Source of the DNA: Pegea sp. RAD2-039
Taxonomy: Eukaryota; Chordata; Thaliacea; Salpida; Salpidae
Assembly (NCBI GenBank): GCA_034620365.1
Contig: JAQGEQ010000300.1
Coordinates: 62,001-126,000, forward strand
Reading direction: 5' to 3'
Length of the DNA: 64,000 bases
Positions 46,260 to 59,349 of this stretch are shown piece by piece (position 1 is the stretch's first letter; each line of letters starts with the position of its first letter). Both the position numbers and the translations under genes were made by a program. The notes beneath the pieces are model-generated. The model searched no databases and was not told the origin of the DNA. It saw only the letters and a list, made by a program, of their open reading frames with translations.

Positions 46260-47811
46260 AGACAATCAAACTTAAAATGATAACTAATGCTTAGAAATAC
46301 ATTTTTATTGAACATTTTATCTTCTGAAACTTCAAACTTTGTAACATTGACATTTAGTTCGTCTTATATGAAGATTTTATTCAAAACTCTGTTCTATTAA
46401 TATTTTTTTCGAAAAGTAAATGTAAAAGTTAATAAAATAGAAAATGTAAATTGCAAAACTGAAAAATATTTAATGATTTTATATCAATTTATAAAAATAT
46501 ATAAATTTATTTATATTTATATATTTATTTATATTTATTTTAACGACATTTTTCAGCAACTTAAATTGACTTATAATTAAATTAATGATTAAAGTGTCTT
46601 AACTGAAAAAAATGCTAATATTTACTAATTAAACTACAATTGATACATTTTGAATAGATAGTTAGACGTTTTAGTTCTTGACACATACAAATTAACGAAA
46701 GAACTAGATAAAGTTTTTTGTTCTCATTTTTGTTATTAACATAACTTGTGTTTTTTGTATTATCAACTTAACTGTCGTGTTTGCTGATTTCTGATTCTTT
46801 AGATGAAACTTCTTATAAAATTGAATTTGGTCTTATGACATTTATGATAACGATTAGAATAATAAATCTAACTTAATATCAAAACCAAATTTAAGAATAG
46901 AAACTACAAATCGTATGAAAACTCATTTAAAAGTTTATAAAAAGTTTTTCATTTTCTTTAAAAAAATTAAATTAAAATTTGAATTATGAATAGAGATTAC
47001 AAACAGAAGCATTCATATTAATTATTTGGTGGTTAAATATCTACCATTGAAATAAAGTTTGGAATAAAATTCAATTTTTTCAGTTTTTCGCAAATTTCTA
47101 AAAAAATAATTTTTTTAGATTACTTTTGGAACCAACTTGTTCAACGGACTGATAAGAAAAAGTTGTTTGTCAACTAAATAAGTTGAATTGTGTTAAACTA
47201 CTAGTTACAATTTACTTGTATTTTGTTTTGATGTCTCATATTTATATAAATTAAACTTGTAAATTAGAAACAAGAGATAGATAAAGTTCGATTAATTGTA
47301 GCTTAATATCAAGAAAGCTTTTATTGTACCACATTATTATTCATTAGATACAAGATAAAAGTTAGATAATTATTTTATTGACAGAAAAAGCCTTGACTTG
47401 CATATATACTTGAAAATCTAATTTCTTTTATTCTATTTGGAAAAGAAAATAGAAAATAAATTTACATATCCTAGTAAAAGTATAAGTTGAATAAGTTTGG
47501 CTTTCTATTAAATACAACGTTGTGATATTAATAAACATCTTTATTATAAAGATTATATTTAAAAAACTGCATCAGAGCTACCAAATATAAAAAGTAATTT
47601 GAAAACTGATTTTTCTTGACTCTATCACTAATAAATAGCAATTGTTGTCGGTTGTTTGTAGAAATAACAACTGTTTGTGTTAGTCTGGAAAATAATACTT
47701 CTTAAAAAGGTTTATTAAACTATTGTATATAAAAACTCACTTGCCAGTCACTAACCAGGTAACTTAGGACATTATCCAACATTTAATATATTAATTATTA
47801 TTAGAGTTGAC
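46260..47811. other. AT-rich tail after Q6
   Basis: Counterpart of 2960-4511. No gene seen; the minus-strand frame of the first copy is interrupted by TAA here. Confidence 0.6.
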
Positions 47812-47819
47812 AAAATAAA

Positions 47820-47891
47820 CTCCCCGTCGGGGAATCGAACCCCGGTCTCCCGCGTGACAGGCGGGGATACTCACCACTATACTAACGAGGA
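47820..47891 (-). tRNA. tRNA-Asp(GTC), copy 6
   Basis: Consensus sequence. Confidence 0.97.
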
Positions 47892-47900
47892 CACAGAACA

Positions 47901-47974
47901 TGGCCAGTACGGGGATCGAACCCGCGACATTCGCGTTATTAGCACGACGCTCTAACCAACTGAGCTAACCGGCC
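47901..47974 (-). tRNA. tRNA-Ile(AAT), copy 6
   Basis: Consensus sequence, 9 nt from tRNA-Asp. Confidence 0.97.
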
Positions 47975-48317
47975 ACGAGAAATCCTCTCAAATTTGTTAT
48001 TTATTCCAAATATTTTTACTTTTATTTGAAACTTATTCTTTCTAGGAAATCAAATGGAAAAGTAGAAATTGTTTTCTTGAAGTTTCTGATTTTATTCAAT
48101 TTAAAATATTTTTAAGTGACATAAATAAATAATTATAAGTTTAATAATTACATATATTTTATATAAAGTAGATATCTTTATATTATTGAAACAATCTATT
48201 TTAATAAATAATATTTTTTGAAGTTTATCTTATTTTGTTTCTTAATACTAAAATATTTCTAATTTATATTTTAAATTTTATTGAAATCATCAAATCATTG
48301 TCGATAATTATGAACAT

Positions 48318-48505
48318 CGTCTCAGATTCTTCAACTTAGATACTTTAGAAATTCGACGGATTAAATACGAGTTAATTCTTATTTTCAAAATTATTCACAA
48401 TTTAATTGACCTTCAGTTTGATGATTTATTTTCCATTAGTACTTTCCTCAAGTTATATCAGTTCAGACGACACACATTACATCTTAATAAGCTCATATCA
48501 CCTGA
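48318..48505 (+). mobile_element. LINE fragment, 3'-truncated (T block 6)
   Basis: Same piece and same right junction as 5015-5203. Confidence 0.65.
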
Positions 48506-48719
48506 TATTTAGGCTCAAAGGCTTACGCAAATATAGCGATTGAAGATAAATAAGATAGCGCGTCACGAACAATTATTATGAATGAAGAAATATGAAAGAT
48601 GGGAAATATTTGATAACAGTAAAGATTTGGTTAAGATTCGTAGTTTTGTGAGTGATATCAAACAATGAAAGTAAGTTACAAGTAAAAAAGAGGTTAGAAA
48701 ACGTTCTAAACTCAATAAA

Positions 48720-48867
48720 CATCAAAACTTTTATGTAGTATGTGCGTTGTTCTCAATTTGATATTCAGCTCCTTGATTTTTTCAAAGTATTTTTTAATGA
48801 AGTTTTCAAATTCTTTTGATGTTATTCCTAATGCACCAATCACAAATGGAAGTATTTTAGTATTCAC
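48720..48867 (-). mobile_element. Retroelement fragment with VIGALG motif, copy 3
   Basis: Reads KILPFVIGALGITSKEFEN followed by FIKKYFEKIKEL; full length like the copy at 21011. Confidence 0.5.
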
Positions 48868-49165
48868 ATAAAATAATTAAACTTTGAATTAACTAATTTA
48901 TTAAGTTCAATCTGTTTTGAAATTTTTACTTCTTTAAAAACTCGAATTACTTATTTAAATATAAACTGTTTAATCTGCTGTTTAAAATAAAACAAAAACT
49001 TGATAAAATCATAAATATTTTACGAAGAATAACATTTATTTGTAAACGAGAAATCCATTTACAAACAACAATTAACTCGACAAAACTTCTCAAAATACAA
49101 GAAGTTTGTTTATTTGTTTATCAGCAGATCTAAAAAAATGTTTCCAATTCAGTTCCATCATTCAA

Positions 49166-52100
49166 CTACATCTTCTGAAAATAAAAAATTGAATAAATAA
49201 ACAGAAGTTTTATTTTCATTTAAAATTAAAAAAAATTTTATAAAATGTTTTAAATTGATTTTTAAAATGCTAAAATAATTTTTCACAAATATAAAGCTTC
49301 CAAAATAAAATAATTTTAAAATAAGTAAATCATATAAAATATCAATTTTTAATTTACATTTTCTTACGCATCCAAAAGTAAAAACTCGAATCAGAAAGTT
49401 TCTAACTCTCTTCTTCTTCTGCAAAATAATTCATTAAATTTATTATTTGACTTATTTCATGTTAGAAAATCAAATATTGTTAATTTAGAAAAATGAAATT
49501 CAAAGAAATCAAAATTCTTTCTATAGAAATTAACTACTTTAATTTTCTTTAATTTATATTTAACATCATGTATTAGTATCAAGTTTTATTGTATAGTGTT
49601 ATTATTAAATATTTTAATTTATTTTTAACATCATGTATTAGTATCAAGTTTTATTGTATAGTGTTAGTATTAAATATTTTAATTTATATTTAACATCATG
49701 TATTAATCTTCACTTACAGATAATTTTTTGATGGAATCTTTCTTGATTGTGTTAACTACGTTGGCCTGCATTGAACAATTTACTACTTAATTTGAGAAAC
49801 ATCAAATTTGAATATAAATATTAACTTATTAACAATAATTTCAATCAATTTTATATCTAAATTATAAATATAAATTAAATGACAAAACTTACCTTTCTGC
49901 TTTCAACATTTATATTCTTAGGTTTTTCATCTGGGATATTTTGAACCTGAATAAAATCGATTAAGATTTATATGAAGGTGAAAACAAAAATATTAATTTC
50001 ATTTCGAAGACATACTTTGTAAAAGTTGTCTAAAGTAGTGACAATAATTTTATTAGTTTAATTTTCTTACTGAAATATTAAATAGGATTAATAATTAAAT
50101 CAGATTAAAACTTATCAAGTAAAAGTAATATAATATCAAAATTAAATCACAACTAACTGGTTTGCTTTCAACATTTTGAATATTTTTATTTTCATCTACG
50201 CTTTGTTTCTGAAAAATTAAAATAATAATAATTATTTTTTGCAAACACTAGATTAAAAGCAGCAGAATTACAAACATTAAAATATTAAATAATATTTTCT
50301 TTTAAAATTCAAAAATTTTACTAAAAATGAGAATTAGTTTGATTAATTTAACAACAAATTGAAGTTAAATAAAAATTTAGATCAGTAAAAATTATTTCAA
50401 ATATTTTAATTGAAAGAAAACTATTTTGTATTCAATTTAAATAATTCATAAAAACAAAAGAAATTAGGTTTATATCAAATTAATATTTACCAAAACTGGA
50501 TTCACCAAATTATTGCTGGTTTCTCCGCTATCAGTTTCCTAATAAATATAAGTTTAAGCTTTCAAATTATGTTTTCTTTTACGCCAAAAATTTTGATACA
50601 AATGAAAGTTTGTTTTAATAAGTTTAGTAAAAATCGAAGTTAAATCTAAAAGTTTTAAATCTGAAAAACTTATTTCAAATCATTTAAATGAATAAACTAT
50701 TTTATCTTCTAATGTATAAATATGACAATTTAGTAAGTTCTTGAAAAGAAATTAAAATGGTTTACTCTTTGTCTGAAAGCAATCAAACCAGTTTCAATCC
50801 AATTATCTTCTGTATCCTACAAAATTTCATTTAATAATTACATCATTAACTGGTATTTAGATCTTTAATAACTAGATTTATACCATTCTTAACATTTTAA
50901 ATCAAAATAAATTTGTTTTTAGATAGAAGAAGAAATGGAAATAATTATTTTTCACTTACTGTATCAGGTTCTGAAAATATCGAAGTGACTTCACTTTTTA
51001 TTTCATCATTTTCAATCTAAAATCATAAATAAATATTTTAAATAAATTGTAAGAAGGCAAAATTATATCTAAAAAACAAAAGAAATTAGGTTTATATCAA
51101 ATTAATATTTACCAAAACTGGATTCACCAAATTATTGCTGGTTTCTCCGCTATCGGTTTCCTAAAAATCACAATTTTATCTTTTATCTTTTGAAAGTAGC
51201 AAAAATTGAAACAAATTATTTGATATTTTTACAAGATTATCAATTATTTAATTTAATAATTATAACTTGGAATAAAATTATAACTAAAAAAGTATATATT
51301 AAACTTAATAAACAAAATGGCTAATTATTTAAATCAAAAAACTGACATTGAATCTTAAATTAAAGTAAACTAAACTTAAAATATTTATTTCTTAACACAT
51401 ACTAGCAGAAAGAATTATATTTTTATGTGTTTGAAATATTTTATTTGAATTTTTTATTTTGTGTCTCTGTATATTTGTTATAATATTTTGGTCTTAGAAA
51501 AACTCATATTATTATTATTTTATACAATAAAAGCGAACGATACTCAAATTAGACAAATGCAAGTGAAGCAGCAAAAGAAGTAATATTTTGTTTCACATCA
51601 ATTATTAAAATCAATTTAACAAACAAATGATAACTTGGTAATAGTCTTACCATCGAAGATACTGATGTAAGTGAAGTTGTCTCACTTGTATTATCTTCTA
51701 TATTGTCCTGTTACAAATAAATGATTTAAATGAAAGTTTATATTATATTTATTTTATAATTAAATTTTAAAAATCTAATCTCACCATTAAACCATTTTTA
51801 TTCTCGTTTATTTTGGCCAATTCTAAAACTGCCTCAATAACCTTAAATAAAATAATTTTAAATTAGAATCAAGAACAGACTGAAATTAGAAGAAACAGAA
51901 ACTCACGCTGGAAGCTATCGAATCATCATCATCTTCCGAATCAGACAACTGAAAGATATTTTTATGTTTAGATTTTTTACTTCTACTTTAATTATTTTGT
52001 TGTAAAAGTATCGAAACTTTGATAAATATTTGATGTTAAACTGATTTAAATTTAATATGACCATTATTGTTTTCTTAAAGATTAATTATTAAAAATTATA

Positions 52101-54254
52101 ATTTTTTAGTAAATATAGAAAACTAGATAAATATCTTTATAAGTTTTGATATTTTTTATATAATTTATATCAAAGGTAAATATTTAGAATTTCATTTTCT
52201 TCTTTAATAATTTCAACAACTGATGAGGTTTTCTATAAGAAATTGAGTTAAACAAAAACTGTAATAACTTATTCAGTCAACTGTTATCAATTATTAATTT
52301 ACATTTAAGTATAAGTAAAGATAAATCAAATAATTTCGGATAAAAAGCTAAAAATCTATCTACAATTCAGTCATAAAACTACTACAAAAGACAAGCAAGT
52401 GTTATCAGTAAAGAAAATGTTGAATTAACTCACTGTATTGCAGTCAATAGCATTTTCAACAATTTCTCCAACAACAACTGAATTAACAGCTGAAAATAAT
52501 TTCAATTTTGTATTAACATTTAAAATTCTACAATTTAATTGACAACATAAACAAAATTATAATCATAAAGTAACAAGTTTAAAAAATCAGCTTAAATTCA
52601 ATAATTCCGAAAAACAACAAAATTTTTGTCTGCTACACTTACTTAAGTGCTTCATGTATTCCAACTAAAAATAAATTCATAAATTAATTTTGCATATTAA
52701 CAGAATTCCTAAATTATATAAAGCAATTATTCAAAGATTTTTTGAGTTAAACAACTAAATGAACTAAAATAATTATTATTTATAATTTTAAAAACAGTTT
52801 TTAACGTAATAATCAATTAATATTTAAAATAAATCAATTTACCAACAAACATTTCCATTGTTGCAGGTTAAAGATATTTCGTTCCAAGAATTCTAAAATA
52901 TTTTATATGTTAATGTAAGAAGTTAGAATCAATTAATTCTCTAACCTGAACATTCTTTTTCTTTAAATTTACCTTAAAACAAAAAATTTAGTTTTAAAAA
53001 CTGACTATCAGTTGCATTAAGACATTTAATATAAAATGTATTCATTTAAAACTAAAAGTAAACTTACCGAACATTGATATTTCAAATATTACTAATTTTG
53101 GCTGAAAACAATAAAAAATTAGTTAATTTAAACAAAGTAAGCTTGTTATGCATTTTATAATATTTATTTACAAGTGATATTAATAAAGTTAACAAGTTTA
53201 TTTACTTACCAGTTGAAAATAGATTTCATTTAAATGTAGGTGATTCACTACATATAAGTGAACTTCCATAGTATGATCTGAAATCAAAATAATAACATTT
53301 ACTCATGAACTACAAAGTGTTAATGTTACTTGTAATTTATTACAAGGTTAAAATAGAAAATGTTAGATTGAAAAATACTTACCAAGTAAGTCTAGTCGCT
53401 TATTCATCTCGAAAAATAAATAATTCTATCTGATGAAAAGATATTTGTAAATAGCAAGACATAAAATTGATGTTGACAACTACTTTTTAATTATAAAGTT
53501 TTAAAATTAACTTAGTTAGTTTTAGCGATAAAAGCTATTTAATGTATTTTAATATTTTTGCCGATTTTAAAATAACAGCAAACTAAAACTGCTTATTAAC
53601 ATTTGAAAGTATTCAAAGAAACAATTTGAGATAACTAATAGTTTTGTTTGCGATTTCAAAATAGCTGAACCAAATATTAAAATTAAATAGAGTAATTGCA
53701 TAATTTCCATTTAAATTATAATATAAAGTATAAATCGATATTAAGTTATTCAGTAACTATCTAAATTAATAATTTAATCGAGAATATTTCATAATTCTCA
53801 AATATAATTTAAAACTTTAAACGATTTACTTATTTATTTTAATTTAATTAAGTTTTAAAAGAACGATGTACAAACCTCAATAAAGTAGACAACTAAAAGA
53901 AAAACTTTCTTACAAGTGAGTTATGAAAAATTGGTTATTACGTCATAAATACTAATATTGTTGTCAAAATAATTCAAGTTAGCTCGTTATTAACATTAAA
54001 AAATTAGTTATCTTGATTAATTGAATATTTATTTATCTTTCAGTGAAATCAATTTTATAAAATCATTTTAAACAACTCATTAACCAAAACTCAAAAACAA
54101 TTTTGTAAAAATATTTAATTAAATAACCTAAAGTGAAGTACTACAATTCTCTCATAATAATAATTAGTAAAAACAAAACTAACAATGAATTTACAAACAG
54201 TTAGTTGAAGAGCTTACCTCTAATCTTAAGATTGCTGGTTCTCAAACTTTTCAT
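49166..54254 (-). CDS. Microexon gene, copy 3 (20 exons, about 284-303 aa)
   Basis: Exons: 1a 54218-54254 or 1b 53383-53407; 2 53210-53277; 3 53068-53101; 4 52946-52972; 5 52843-52892; 6 52643-52664; 7 52434-52489; 8 52188-52232; 9 51907-51948; 10 51785-51841; 11 51651-51707; 12a 51113-51160; X1 50960-51016; X2 50766-50816; 12b 50491-50538; 13 50158-50208; 14 49893-49946; 15 49718-49765; 16 49368-49418; 17 49166-49174. X1 (IENDEIKSEVTSIFSEPDT) and X2 (DTEDNWIETGLIAFRQR) are absent from copies 1 and 2; both have GT/AG borders and are symmetric phase 0. Exon 12 is present twice. The donor of exon 8 is lost: GAAATT|GTAAAT has become GAAATTCTAAAT, so reading on reaches TGA five codons later; skipping the 45-nt exon keeps the frame. 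Other changes are mild (exon 2 LYE to LYV, exon 13 D to E, exon 15 DA to DS). Confidence 0.75.
49546..49708. repeat. 65-bp intronic minisatellite, about 2.4 copies
   Basis: TAACATCATGTATTA at 49561, 49626 and 49691: the fewest of the three gene copies. Confidence 0.93.
50451..51163. repeat. Direct repeats flanking the X1-X2 exon cassette
   Basis: AAACAAAAGAAATTAGG through exon 12 occurs at about 50451-50541 and again at 51073-51163, 622 bp apart. Recombination between them would remove X1 and X2 and leave a single exon 12, which is the arrangement in copies 1 and 2. Confidence 0.85.
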
Positions 54255-54279
54255 AATCAGTCTCTAAGCTGTCTTGAAA

Positions 54280-54305
54280 TACTTTTAGTATAAATAAATT
54301 AGCCT
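54280..54305 (-). promoter_or_regulatory. Candidate TATA promoter of microexon gene copy 3
   Basis: TATA-like AATTTATTTATACTAAAAG on the minus strand, before exon 1a, conserved with the other copies. Confidence 0.4.
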
Positions 54306-55148
54306 AAACCGGTCACCCACAGTGAAGCACCTATATGAGTAGTAAATGAAAGTTTGTTTGAAAACGGTTGCTGATAATTTTATTAATAACTGTTTGATTT
54401 TCATAGTTATAAACACCAGTAAGTAAATACAAACAGCAACAATTTGGTAAAAGTTTGATAGTTTATAGCTATTATATATCTAAGATTACATTTTCTAAAC
54501 AAGCGTCCACCATTCTATAAAAGTAGGTGTTTAGTTGCGTGCTGCTAGCAGCAGAGTTAGTTTGTAAAGACAAGTTTTTCTGTAGTTGATGGTACTCTGC
54601 TTAAAGAATAATATAAAAATAAATAAAATTATTTCAAAAAAAGTTTAATTAAAATATTGATGATTAATTCCTGAAATTATATAAAAGTGCAAAGTACGCC
54701 AGAAGAAGAAAGGTTATTGTTGTAAAACCAAAACATGTTGACTCAGTAAAACAAAACAAGAGGTTTAGATGTCGTTTTGTATCTTCATTATAACCTTCCA
54801 CAATTGTTGAGTTTGTTGAAGAATTAAAACATATAAACTGCTGTACAAAGTAAGTTAAGTTGTAATTGATCTATTGTTTGCTTCCATACTAACTTATTCG
54901 ATTGGTGGATGAAAATATATATTAATTACAAACAGAATTCCGACCTATTCCATCTCATCTTCTAATTGTTTTGTTGATTACAATTTGAATGAATGTACCA
55001 GCCAAGAGGTTTAGATGTCATGTACAACTTATTACAACTTATTCAAGTTATTAAACTTTTGTTTATAAAAAACTCCTTTGCCAGTCATTAACCAGGTAAC
55101 TTAGGACATTATCCAACATTTAATATATTAATTATAATCATAGTTGCC
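54306..55148. other. Region between microexon gene 3 and T block 7
   Basis: Counterpart of 10441-11349, without the LINE that interrupts unit 2. The minus-strand frame QSTINYRKTCLYKLTLLLAA near 54535-54600 is again open. Confidence 0.3.
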
Positions 55149-55156
55149 AAAATAAA

Positions 55157-55228
55157 CTCCCCGTCGGGGAATCGAACCCCGGTCTCCCGCGTGACAGGCG
55201 GGGATACTCACCACTATACTAACGAGGA
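55157..55228 (-). tRNA. tRNA-Asp(GTC), copy 7
   Basis: Consensus sequence. Follows a damaged tRNA-Ile, so its expression would test whether tRNA-Asp needs the upstream promoter. Confidence 0.96.
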
Positions 55229-55237
55229 CACAGAACA

Positions 55238-55311
55238 TGGCCAGTAAGGGGATCGAACCCGCGACATTCGCGTTATTAGCACGACGCTCTAACCAACTGA
55301 CCTAACCGGTC
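55238..55311 (-). pseudogene. Decaying tRNA-Ile(AAT), copy 7
   Basis: Three stem-breaking changes: acceptor G2 to A (GACCGGT), D-stem C11 to G (TAGGTCAG for TAGCTCAG), and T-stem G to T (CCCTTACTGG for CCCGTACTGG). Anticodon and loops are kept. The C11 change also lies in the A box. Likely a pseudogene. Confidence 0.75.
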
Positions 55312-55654
55312 ACGAGAGATCATCTCAAATTTGTTATTTATTCCAAATATTTTTACTTTTATTTGAAACTTATTCTTTTTAGAAAATCAGATGGAAAAGT
55401 AGAAATTATTTTCTTGAAGTTTCTGATTTTATTCAATTTAAAATATTTTTAAGTGACATAAATAAAGAATTATAAGTTTAATAATTACATATATTTTATA
55501 TAACGTAGATATCTTTATATTATTGAGACAATCTATTTTACTAAATAATATTTTTTGAAGTTTATCTTATTCTGTTTCTTATTACTAAAATATTTCAAAT
55601 TTATTTTTTAAATTTTATTGAAATCATCAAATCATTGTCGATAATTATGAACAT

Positions 55655-55905
55655 CGTCTCAGATTCTTCAATTTAGATACTTTAGAAATTCGACGGATTA
55701 AAACCGACTTAACTCTTATTTTTAAATTTTAATATTTTTAATTGTTCGCTGTTATACGTTTTGAGGACTACTGAAATGTCATGTGTTAAATCTTTTACTT
55801 TCTATATTTTTGACTATATAGATGTTATTTGTGAGAATGTGTGTTAGCGAGAGGTGCTTTCTTCAGGTACCATCCTTCGCATTTATTGAAATAAATAAAT
55901 AAATA
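55655..55905 (+). mobile_element. LINE 3' end with internal deletion (T block 7)
   Basis: The start of the RT C-terminal piece (to about 55720) joins directly to the 3' UTR (TGTTCGCTGTTATACG), losing about 270 bp including the WNQLP region. Tail AAATAAATAAATAAT. Confidence 0.75.
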
Positions 55906-58189
55906 ATAGCTGAGTTAAGAATGTGGGCACTTAAATGGCCAAAGATTTGTTTATAGAAAAATTATCCTTATTAAAGGCAACAGCTGATAGAGCTGATAGA
56001 GATTTTAGGATAAAAAGCTTTTTATCGAGCAGTAACTTTTGAGAATGGCTGGTAGAACGACTAACACTTTGGTGCTGGCCCATCGGTCATATCTGAAATA
56101 GAAGCAGTAAATTCAATGAAACTTATAGATGAGAACCAAGTGGAACCGATAAATGCAGCCTTTAACCGAATGGCTTTCATAATGTCTTTAAATACTGAGG
56201 TAGCAACATTGAATATTCTGAAAAATGTTAGATTGATTATGTGCCACAAAAGTGGGAAAAAGGGGACATTATAGCCGGGCATTTCGAAAATAGTCTTCCT
56301 TAAAATAAATCGGACCAAGATGGATGTCTCTATAGAGGCAAAGTTTTTAATGCACTTATTAACACAAGATTCTTGAAGATCTTCTAAAGTAGAAGATCAG
56401 AAACTTACTAGATCAGAACTTAATGATTCACAAAGCTCGAGGTCAATTAAAGGTGGCTCAGTTGTGCAATATGTAGAAGATAATTGAATTTATCAGAGAT
56501 AAACTCCATCTGCTATCTTTAATAAAGGTATTGAATGGCGACCACCTCTACGAAATTTAGCAAAGCTAAGCTCCATCTGTTTAAGAAAAGTATAACGTTA
56601 AAAAGCTGCTTTTCATAAAGAATTTTTGCACAGAACTTGGAACTTTTGTAAGATTCCTAAGAAAGTAGTGTTTGAGCCTAATTAATCTTCAAAAGGGGTT
56701 TTCTGGAAAGTAGTCGGGTATAAAAAGAAAAGATACAGATGCTGCAATGACTACCTAAACTTCTGAGCATGTATGCTCTTCTTAGCTTATTGAACCCAGA
56801 TTGCTTATTATTGCAGAGTAGAGACTAAAAAGAAGGCCTAAACAAAAAAGCATAATTTCTACTGCATCAGATATGAGATCAAGATAAAGATCCATATTTA
56901 CTGGTTGCAATAAAGATAGCATTGTAGCCTTGAATCTAGCTTTTGAAGTAGGTAAAAACTTAATGCTTTCAGTCAGCAGAACGAGAAAAAAACCTTTGCT
57001 GACTCTAATCAGAAATTATGAAACAAATCCAGACATTCTAATCATGATGAAAAATAATTTAGAATTGTCGATTCAGTAAAAGATGAAAATTGAAAAAGGA
57101 TGCTGATTTACGAGCTGCAAAAAAGGGAAAAAAGCAAAGCTAAGATTTTGCTAAAACTAAAGCTGTGACAAAGAGGAATTTGGAAGCAACCACAAGCCAC
57201 AACTTGATATAACATCCGGTTGAAGACAGTGCAACCGAAAAACTCACGGATTTTCATTTAGCTCTTTCTGCCGATTCATCAGTGATCGGATCTGGTAATG
57301 ACATAATAGTTTTTGGCAAACAAAGTTTTGGTTGAAAGTTCATTTTATCACTCACTTCATCAATCTGTTTTAACTATAAGCTTCAGCTTAATACAATTAT
57401 CTATGATTTCCATTTTTCGCGGAAATAATTTCTTATTTAAACTGTTGCACTGTTTTCACTCATTTGAAATTGGTTCATATCTAAAAATCGAATGACTTCA
57501 TAGTTAGTTTGCAAAGGTGATTTGCTTCATGATTGTATCCTGTCCATATCACCATTACTCCGTAACACATAAATGAAGCCTTAAAGACAATAGAGCTTGA
57601 ACTACTTGAAAGACACAGCCTGGGAAGTTTAAAGCAAAAATTTGTTTCAGATAAACAGAACTGATTATGTTTTTTAACTTAAAAAATATTATGTTTTGTT
57701 TTTGGATTGGAAAACAGCTTTTGCAGCTTATATATACGGCATAATAAAGAAATAATTAAGAGAATTAAACTAGTTGAAATATACATTAGAAGACCAACGA
57801 AGAATAAAGTACAAAATTGTTGATCGAGCTAGGAAAAATTGTTTTAAGTAACTCTATACAAACTATATATATGAAATTAATTTAATTAAAAAAAAACTGT
57901 CTGCAAACTGTAAAAGCATTTTTTGTCTCAAGTTGTGCTCATACTAACCATTTAAAACTTTGATAAATACAACCCCTTCGGAAAAACAAGTTGTATAGGA
58001 TTTTATTTATTCATTTGTTTATTTCCTACACCAAACGTTATAAGGGGTTTATGAAACAACCATTTATTCTTAACACATGTTTTCAAAATAACTATAGTAT
58101 AATAAAAATAAAAATATAGACAAAGATTGATATACTACTTGACAGTTCATCAGTCTCTATACAATATAGAAGTGCATAATTACATTGCA
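55906..58189. other. D block 4, undeleted
   Basis: Includes the 620-bp part missing from D2 and D3 (about 56160-56820). The minus-strand frame at 56061-56318 shares its C-terminal half with 12738-13046 but the N-terminal part differs by indels. No domain seen. Confidence 0.55.
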
Positions 58190-58590
58190 TTTATTAAAAT
58201 GAATAAATAAACTATATGGAGGGTGTCTGAAGAAAACACAATCCGCTAACACACATTAATACAACATCACAAATAATAGTATTAAATTAGAAATATAGAA
58301 AGCAAAAGGTGTAACACATGGCATTTCGGTAGTCCTCAAAGCATATAACAATTGTGTGAAATGTTAATAATATAAAAAAATGAAAAAATCGCAGTTTAGA
58401 AATGCAGTGTTGGCAATATTATAAAAGTTCAACTTCTTCTTGAACAACGCGAGCGACTCCGACATGACAATGTCTGATGGCAACTGGTTTCAAGTATTAT
58501 TTGTGCAGTATGAGAAAAAATTCAATCTGAATAATGTATCAGGTGATATGTAATGTGTGTCCTCTGAGCTGATATAACTTGAGGGAAGGA
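58190..58590 (-). mobile_element. Inverted LINE 3' end (unit 4)
   Basis: As 42826-43225, nearly identical to it. Confidence 0.8.
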
Positions 58591-58715
58591 CTAATGGAAA
58601 ATTATTAAATAACGTTAAATAACGTTAAAACCTTGTAAAATCGTTATAACCGTGTGAGAACCTTAAAATCGTTAGAAAACGTTAAATAACATTAATTAAC
58701 GTTAGATAACTTGAT
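58591..58715. repeat. TAACGTTA-type degenerate repeat (unit 4)
   Basis: AATAACGTTAAATAACGTT and AACATTAATTAACGTTAG; see 43226-43360. Confidence 0.6.
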
Positions 58716-59349
58716 GTTTTGATAATACATAATTACAGAAAAATTACATAAAGCATGCCTGGCTACTTTGTTTACTGAGATGTGTTTTTGATAGTTGAGT
58801 GGTTGTAGAACCTCTCATCTTTCTTCTAATTTTTTTCTTTATTTTTATCTTACAAATTAGTCAGCAAAGAAAGTAGTTTCAGACATTGCTTCTTAGACAA
58901 TTTTATAACAACTTCAAAACAGTTTATAAAATTCCTTTTTAAAACACTTGGACGGTGTATTAAATCAAGCGGTAAGCATTTGGTTTAGAAAAATATCGTA
59001 ACAGAAGAAAAATGGTAATATGCTTACTAAACATATGATTATTATCCACCCCTGCATTACATTTCATATTAAAGTACAAAAGTAAACTTAGACTTATATA
59101 TAAAAATCTGTTTGAGCAAATGTTGAGTAATATAGAAAGTAATAACTCTATTTATGATATTGCTTTTTTTGTGGAAAAAATCATTTAAGTTACTTTTCAC
59201 AATATTTAGAAAATATTAATTTAAGCTACAGAGTATTTAATTCGACTCACGATTTTGAATACTTGTAAACTCACTTTGTTAACTTTAAACTCCGTAGATC
59301 AAAACGTTTGTTTTTCTGAAAGTTAAGATGTTTTGATTTTGAGCATTTT
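58716..59349. other. AT-rich spacer at the unit 3/unit 4 boundary
   Basis: No gene seen; boundary at about 59053. Confidence 0.5.

Larger units (their letters stand above)
43697..59052. repeat. Tandem segmental duplication, unit 3 (about 15.36 kb)
   Basis: The complete basic unit: FLYWCH-like ORF, Q6, tail, tRNA pair, microexon gene 3, tRNA pair, D4, inverted LINE. It best represents the ancestral order because it lacks the S expansion. Confidence 0.9.

Noticed and set aside
49158-49424. 88-codon minus-strand ORF starting MQKKKRVRNF
   Set aside because: It is exon 16 of microexon gene 3 read through both introns; the splice sites are intact and the intronic parts are not conserved.
57313-57495. 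60-codon plus-strand ORF in D4
   Set aside because: The corresponding frame in D1, D2 and D3 is interrupted by stops.
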